Shown piece after piece: positions 32,966-37,122 of a stretch of 37,122 bases of DNA. Source of the stretch: Acidobacteriota bacterium. Its GTDB lineage: Bacteria; Acidobacteriota; Vicinamibacteria; Vicinamibacterales; UBA2999. The notes below the pieces were generated by a model, which worked only from the letters and a program-made list of their open reading frames with translations, did no database searches and was not told the origin of the DNA. Positions within the stretch are counted from its first letter, which is position 1, and every line of letters starts with the position of its first letter. The stretch spans positions 1 through 37,122 of the forward strand of contig JAQBVV010000017.1 of the NCBI GenBank assembly GCA_027622905.1. Reading direction: 5' to 3'. The position numbers were made by a program, and so were the translations under genes.

Positions 32966-33676
32966 ATGACTCCTGAACCAATACCCGTTCGCTCCGCCTC
33001 GATGCTCGAGTGCCGCAATTGCGGCGCGGGCGCGCCCGTTGACAAGCATTTCTGCCAGCAATGCAGCCGGATTCTTGCGCTGGGCCGGCATGGCGACTAC
33101 TTCTCGTTCATGGGTGTTCCGCGGCGTCTGGGCGTCGATCTGCACGAACTCGAGCGTCGTTTCCGTGACCTGAGTCGGCAGTTCCACCCCGACTACTTCT
33201 ATAACGCGTCGCCCACCGAGCGGCTCGCCAGTCTGGAGCGATCCTCGTATCTGAACGATGCGTATCGCACGCTCAAGAATCCGTCGGCGCGCATCGAGCA
33301 TCTGCTTGCGCTGGAAGGGCTGCCTCCGGCGACCTCGGATGAGGGGGGCGCGAAAGTGCCACCGGCGCTTCTCGAGGAAGTCTTCGCGCTCAACGAGGAG
33401 CTCGACGAAATTCGGGAGCTTCGGGTGTCCGGCGGCGACTCGGAAGGGCTCCGCGTGCGGCTCGACGCGGCACGCGCGCCTATCGAGCGGAAGCGTGATG
33501 AACACGAACGCCTGATCACGGAGCTTGGAGACCGGTGGGACGCCACGGCTGACACGGCCCCAGGCGAGCGGCCGGCGACGCTGGCAGCGTTGCGCGAGCA
33601 GCTGCTCGCGCGAAAGTACATCGACAACCTGCTCGCCGCGATCGATCGTGAGGCGGCCGGTCTGGGTGTGACGTGA
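32966..33676 (+). CDS. hscB: Co-chaperone HscB with an N-terminal zinc motif
   Basis: 236 residues, J-protein partner of HscA that recognises IscU. Seen: CRNC-N10-CQQC (Cys16, 19, 30, 33), a zinc-ribbon-like pair found in eukaryotic HSC20 but not in E. coli HscB, then a J domain with LSRQFHPDYF (HPD), and the C-terminal three-helix domain (LLEEVFALNEELDEIREL...). Longer than E. coli HscB (171) because of the ribbon and a longer helical tail. It follows iscA by 27 bases. Confidence 0.92.
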   Translation: MTPEPIPVRSASMLECRNCGAGAPVDKHFCQQCSRILALGRHGDYFSFMGVPRRLGVDLHELERRFRDLSRQFHPDYFYNASPTERLASLERSSYLNDAYRTLKNPSARIEHLLALEGLPPATSDEGGAKVPPALLEEVFALNEELDEIRELRVSGGDSEGLRVRLDAARAPIERKRDEHERLITELGDRWDATADTAPGERPATLAALREQLLARKYIDNLLAAIDREAAGLGVT

Positions 33677-33683
33677 GCAGAAC

Positions 33684-35543
33684 ATGAGCAGAGTTGTCGG
33701 GATCGATCTCGGTACGACAAACAGCCTGGTGGCCTACGTCAAGGACGGCGCGCCGATGGTGATCCGCGATGGCGCCGGCGACGCGCTGGTGCCGTCGATC
33801 GTGTCGATCGACGACGACGGGACGATCATTGTCGGCCGCGAGGCACAGCGGCGCTTACTGTCGGCGCCTGGCCGCACCGTGTACTCGGTCAAGCGGTTCA
33901 TGGGGCAGGGTGTCGAGGACGTCCAGGAGGCGTCCGGGCTTCTGCCATTCGGTGTCGGCGGCGACCCTGGCGGGGTTGTGCGGATCTCGGTCGCCGGGCA
34001 GGAGTTCACCCCGCCCGAGATATCCGCGTTTGTGCTGCGGGAGTTGAAGCGCCGCGCCGAGGAGCACTTCCGGGAACAGGGCGAGTTCGACTTCGAGGTC
34101 GACCGGGCCGTCATCACCGTACCGGCCTACTTCAATGACGCGCAGCGCACGGCGACGCGCGATGCAGGACGGCTTGCGGGCCTCGACGTGTTGCGGATCA
34201 TCAACGAGCCGACCGCCGCGTCGCTCGCCTACGGCATGGCGTCGCGCGACAGGGGCACGATTGCCGTGTACGACTTCGGGGGTGGCACGTTCGACGTGTC
34301 GATCCTGAAGGTCGAGGATGGCGTGTTTCAGGTCCTGTCCACCAATGGCGACACGCACCTCGGGGGTGATGACATCGACGCGCTGCTGACGGCAGAGGTG
34401 AGGCGGAAAATCGGCGGCGCCGCGGGCGACGACAGCAACGACGAGCTGATCCAGGCGGTTCGCAAGGCCGCGATCCAGGCGAAGCGGGATCTGTCCAGCG
34501 AGGAGGAGACCGAGCTCCGACTCGAGCCGATGGCGGGAGCGCCGGCGGGGTACCGGCAGCGCATGACGCGCACCGATTTCGAGCGCACGATCTTGCCGCT
34601 GATCGAGCGCACGCTGGAACCGTGCCGCCAGGCGCTGGCCGACGCGGAGCTCGGGCCGAGCGATATCGAGGAAGTCATACTCGTCGGCGGCTCGACGCGC
34701 ATCCCGCTTGTGCGCCGGCTGGTGCACGAACTCTTTGGACGGCAACCGCATTCGGAGCTGAATCCCGACGAGGTCGTGGCGCTGGGCGCGGCCGTGCAGG
34801 CGGACATTCTTGTCAGCGGTCGCCGTGAAATGCTCCTCCTCGACGTGACGCCCCTCTCGCTCGGCATCGAGACGATGGGAGGGGTCATGTCGAAGATCAT
34901 CTTGCGGAATTCGACGATTCCCGCGAGTGGACGGGAGATGTTCACGTCGTATGCCGACAACCAGACGGCCGTCGATGTGCACGTGCTCCAGGGCGAGCGG
35001 GAACTGGTCACCGATTGCCGGTCCCTGGCGCGTTTCCGCCTTCGTGGCATTCCGCCCATGCCCGCCGGCATGCCGCGTATCGAGGTGCAGTTTCAGATTG
35101 ACGCCAACGGCATCCTCAGCGTGAGCGCGAAGGAGCTGCGGACGTCGATCGAGCAGACGATCGAAGTCAAGCCGGCGTATGGGCTCACCGACGAGGAAGT
35201 GGAGCGGATGCTCATCGAGTCGTTCGAGCATGCGGAGACGGACATCGAGGCGCGTCTGCTCATCGAGGCGCGCAACGAAGCCGAGACGGTGATTCATGCG
35301 ACCGAGAAATCGCTCTGCCGGCCGGATTTCGATCAACTGGCCGCGGACGCGCTCGAGTCCGGGGAACCGGAGCGGATCACGCTGGCGCTGTCAGCGGCGA
35401 AGCATGCGCTCGAGGGGTCCGATCGCGACCTCATACTCCAGACGACCGAAGCGCTCAACAAGGCGACCCGCCACCTGGCCGAGGTCGTGATGAACCGCAG
35501 CGTGCGCGAAGCCCTGGCGGGGAAGAATGTAAGAGACGTCTGA
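33684..35543 (+). CDS. hscA: Specialised Hsp70 chaperone HscA
   Basis: 619 residues, the length of E. coli HscA (616). Seen: GIDLGTTNSLVAY, the ATPase signatures VPAYFNDAQRTATRDAGRLAGLDVLRIINEPTAASLAYG (first half) and VYDFGGGTFDVSIL, IEEVILVGGSTRIPLV, and the substrate domain DVTPLSLGIETMGG. ATP-driven release of Fe-S clusters from IscU via its LPPVK motif. It has a shorter C-terminal lid than DnaK and no EEVD tail. Seven bases after hscB; its stop overlaps the fdx start (TGATG). Confidence 0.95.
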   Translation: MSRVVGIDLGTTNSLVAYVKDGAPMVIRDGAGDALVPSIVSIDDDGTIIVGREAQRRLLSAPGRTVYSVKRFMGQGVEDVQEASGLLPFGVGGDPGGVVRISVAGQEFTPPEISAFVLRELKRRAEEHFREQGEFDFEVDRAVITVPAYFNDAQRTATRDAGRLAGLDVLRIINEPTAASLAYGMASRDRGTIAVYDFGGGTFDVSILKVEDGVFQVLSTNGDTHLGGDDIDALLTAEVRRKIGGAAGDDSNDELIQAVRKAAIQAKRDLSSEEETELRLEPMAGAPAGYRQRMTRTDFERTILPLIERTLEPCRQALADAELGPSDIEEVILVGGSTRIPLVRRLVHELFGRQPHSELNPDEVVALGAAVQADILVSGRREMLLLDVTPLSLGIETMGGVMSKIILRNSTIPASGREMFTSYADNQTAVDVHVLQGERELVTDCRSLARFRLRGIPPMPAGMPRIEVQFQIDANGILSVSAKELRTSIEQTIEVKPAYGLTDEEVERMLIESFEHAETDIEARLLIEARNEAETVIHATEKSLCRPDFDQLAADALESGEPERITLALSAAKHALEGSDRDLILQTTEALNKATRHLAEVVMNRSVREALAGKNVRDV

Positions 35544-35962
35544 TGCCCAAAGTCACCTTCATCCTCCAAGACAAGACGGAGCGAACTGTGGAGTTCGAAC
35601 ACGGCAAGCTGGAGTATCACGAGCACGGTCTGCCGGAGTCGTTTCTCGACCTCGCCATGGACGCCGGTGTGCATCTGGAGCATGCCTGCGGCGGTAGTTG
35701 CGCCTGCACGACGTGTCACCTGATCGTCCGGGAGGGCATGGAGAATCTCAGCGAGATGGAAGACGACGAAGCCGATCGCCTCGACACCGCGTGGGAACTC
35801 ACGACGCGTTCGAGACTCGGGTGCCAGGCCGTCGTCAAAGGGGACGTCGTCGTCGAATTTCCGATGTATACGCGCAACTACGTTCAGGAAGGCGGTGCGA
35901 TCCAGCTCGGCCAGCCGGACGACAGGGAGAAGGCCCGGAAAGAGGCCGAGGTGCAGTCATGA
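35543..35962 (+). CDS. fdx: [2Fe-2S] ferredoxin, Isc type
   Basis: 139 residues. Seen: C-x5-C-x2-C (Cys49, Cys55, Cys58 in CGGSCACTTC) and Cys94 (RLGCQAV), the adrenodoxin-type cluster ligands; Cys53 is an extra cysteine in the same loop. It supplies electrons for cluster assembly with IscS/IscU. The charged C-terminal tail (DDREKARKEAEVQS) is longer than the E. coli protein (111). Stop overlaps iscX start (ATGA). Confidence 0.95.
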   Translation: MPKVTFILQDKTERTVEFEHGKLEYHEHGLPESFLDLAMDAGVHLEHACGGSCACTTCHLIVREGMENLSEMEDDEADRLDTAWELTTRSRLGCQAVVKGDVVVEFPMYTRNYVQEGGAIQLGQPDDREKARKEAEVQS

Positions 35963-36168
35963 CGTGGGTTGACGCGGAGGATATCGGCATCGCCTTGTTC
36001 GAGAAGTTCCCGTCCGTTGACCCGTTGACTGTACGGTTCACCGATCTGCGCGAGAAGGTGCTCCAGCTCGACGGCTTCGACGATGAGCCAAGCGCGTCGA
36101 ACGAAGCCAGGTTGGAGGCGATCCAGATGGCGTGGTACGAAGAGCGACAGGAAGCGGAGGAATCATGA
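35959..36168 (+). CDS. iscX: IscX family protein
   Basis: 69 residues, close to E. coli IscX (66). Seen: WVDAEDIGIALFEKFPSVDPLTVRFTDLREKVLQLDGF and the C-terminal EARLEAIQMAWYEER acidic helix with the conserved IQ-x-W-x-EE core. It binds IscS and Fe and modulates cluster assembly. It is the last isc gene; its stop overlaps the mqnD start. Confidence 0.93.
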   Translation: MTWVDAEDIGIALFEKFPSVDPLTVRFTDLREKVLQLDGFDDEPSASNEARLEAIQMAWYEERQEAEES

Positions 36169-36992
36169 AGATCACGGTCGCGCACAGTCCTGATTCCGAC
36201 GATGCCTTCATGCATTACGGCATCGCGAGCGGCAAGGTGCCGTCGGACGACATCGAGTTCTCGCACCTGCTGGCCGATATCGAAACGCTCAATCGAGCCG
36301 CGTTCGAGGGCACCTACGAAGTCACGGCAGTGTCGTTCAGCGCCTATGCGCAGCTGACGGACAAGTATCTGCTGCTCCCGCACGGCTCCAGCATGGGTGA
36401 TGACTACGGGCCCGTCGTGGTGGCGCGGACCGACGGCCCCTCCTCCACCAACGGCATCACGATCGCTGTCCCGGGCGAGCTGACGACGGCGTACCTGGCG
36501 TTACGTATTTATGACCCGGACGTCACGTGCGTGATGATGCCGTTTGACCGGATCCAGGATGCGGTTCGCGAGGGTGAGGTCGCAGCCGGTCTGCTGATCC
36601 ATGAGGGGCAACTGACGTATCAGGACGAGGGACTCAAGAAGATCGTCGACCTGGGTGAGTGGTGGTCCGAGCGCACGGGTGGACTGCCGTTGCCTCTCGG
36701 GGGCAACGTGATCCGACGCGATCTCGGGCCGGACACGATCCGTGAAGTGTCGCGGATGCTGCATGGCAGCATCGCGTACGCGCTGGAGCACCGTCAGGAG
36801 GCGCTCGATTATGCCCTGCAGTTCGGTCGGGGACTCGACCGGGCCAAGGCGGATCGTTTCGTCGGGATGTACGTCAACGAGCTGACCCTGGAGTACGGCG
36901 ACCGCGGTCGGACGGCCGTCACCCGCCTCCTCGACGAGGCCTGGGAGAAGCGGCTGATCCCCGCGCCCGCCGTCGTCGAGTTCAGTTCCTGA
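36165..36992 (+). CDS. mqnD: 1,4-dihydroxy-6-naphthoate synthase (MqnD)
   Basis: 275 residues from ATG 36165. Seen: the N-terminal AHSPDSDDAFMHYGIASGKV, DIETLNRAAFEGTYEVTAVSFSAYA, and PGELTTAYLALRIY, typical of the MqnA/MqnD periplasmic-binding-protein fold. MqnD cleaves cyclic dehypoxanthinyl futalosine to dihydroxynaphthoate in menaquinone synthesis. No other mqn gene is in the window. Overlap with the iscX stop (ATGA) shows it is in the isc transcript, although the other isc genes do not need it; related enzymes in the pathway (MqnC, MqnE) are radical-SAM Fe-S enzymes, which may explain the linkage. Confidence 0.93.
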   Translation: MKITVAHSPDSDDAFMHYGIASGKVPSDDIEFSHLLADIETLNRAAFEGTYEVTAVSFSAYAQLTDKYLLLPHGSSMGDDYGPVVVARTDGPSSTNGITIAVPGELTTAYLALRIYDPDVTCVMMPFDRIQDAVREGEVAAGLLIHEGQLTYQDEGLKKIVDLGEWWSERTGGLPLPLGGNVIRRDLGPDTIREVSRMLHGSIAYALEHRQEALDYALQFGRGLDRAKADRFVGMYVNELTLEYGDRGRTAVTRLLDEAWEKRLIPAPAVVEFSS

Positions 36993-36993
36993 T

Positions 36994-37020
36994 TCCCCCC
37001 CCGCGCGTGTCGGGGAGGGA
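36994..37020 (+). terminator. Hairpin after mqnD
   Basis: TCCCCCCCCG (36994-37003) pairs with CGGGGAGGGA (37011-37020) with one mismatch and a 7-base loop, starting two bases after the mqnD stop. There is no T-run, so it may be a Rho-assisted or attenuating stem. Confidence 0.45.
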
Positions 37021-37044
37021 CAGCGCTGCCGGTTTCTGCCGATT

Positions 37045-37122
37045 GGAGCGCTTTTCGTTTCGGTCTGGGGCTTCTCGCAGGGGCCAGGCCCTTTCGAAAA
37101 GCGTTTTCCCGCGTTTTTCGGT
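37045..37122. repeat. Palindromic interspersed repeat, partial copy C at the window edge
   Basis: The reverse complement of 37045-37122 aligns with most of copy A (about 1660-1738): matching CGCGGGAAA, CTTTTCGAAA, GGCCTGGC, CCTGCGAGAAGCCCC and the GAAACGAAAAGCGCTC end. The window ends inside it, so about 24 bases of the far end are missing. Orientation is opposite to copy A. Confidence 0.85.

Overview
This is a GC-rich (roughly 65%) bacterial chromosome segment with 34 protein genes or gene fragments, no rRNA or tRNA that I can see, and no phage or IS transposase. The mix suggests an acidobacterium, most likely of the Vicinamibacteria type. The clues are a secreted S8 protease with a DNIVWSTGG-type tandem tail, a bacterial deoxyhypusine-synthase homologue, a CstA / CC-tailed small protein / ArsA-like ATPase cluster, a futalosine-pathway gene, and a degraded Hanks-type kinase fragment. 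The taxonomic call is an inference from gene content, not from a marker gene.

Layout. 1-3264: enoyl-ACP reductase (fabI), a convergent flavin reductase, a small palindromic repeat and argG. 3261-5160: a membrane HD-GYP/GAF/GGDEF signalling gene broken by a one-base frameshift inside its GGDEF domain. 5249-9106: a secreted subtilisin whose C-terminus is 17 exact 30-bp repeats, with a sigma54-like promoter upstream and a sigma54 activator gene next door. 9242-12041: three overlapping genes (deoxyhypusine synthase family, DUF5615 PIN-like, nagA). 12157-13331: queD and a HAD phosphatase. 13391-17874: a metal-handling locus. A DtxR/MntR-type repressor is divergent from a fully overlapping operon of two-domain multicopper oxidase, ZIP transporter with an extra exported domain, and membrane-anchored cupredoxin. 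A perfect 16-bp palindrome covers the -10 region and start codon of the oxidase. A low-GC outer-membrane-type protein lies behind the repressor. 17917-19490: methyltransferase, kinase remnant, YceI. 19647-22737: cstA, a 90-residue protein ending Cys-Cys-stop, and a cysteine-free ArsA-family ATPase, read as one unit. The cstA promoter lies about 290 bases upstream, so a 187-bp inverted-repeat element would be transcribed in the leader. 23147-27181: a small conserved protein, a 3-methyladenine DNA glycosylase and an M16 peptidase.

27281-36992 is a sulfur supercluster. It opens with cysM, a Mec-type JAMM peptidase and a CysO-MoeB-rhodanese fusion, which together match the CysO-dependent cysteine pathway. 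After a hairpin-rich gap comes a complete isc operon in the order iscR-iscS-iscU-iscA-hscB-hscA-fdx-iscX, followed by mqnD. An IscR-type operator overlaps the iscR promoter. The first block makes cysteine on a protein carrier, IscS consumes cysteine, and the Isc machinery builds Fe-S clusters.

A family of short palindromic repeats (about 103 bp, related copies at 1634, 20695 and the right window edge) is scattered between genes. The strongest candidates for something new are the MntR-like / oxidase / ZIP / cupredoxin operon, the internally fused CysO carrier beside its peptidase, and the CC-tail protein paired with a cysteine-free ArsA-type ATPase.
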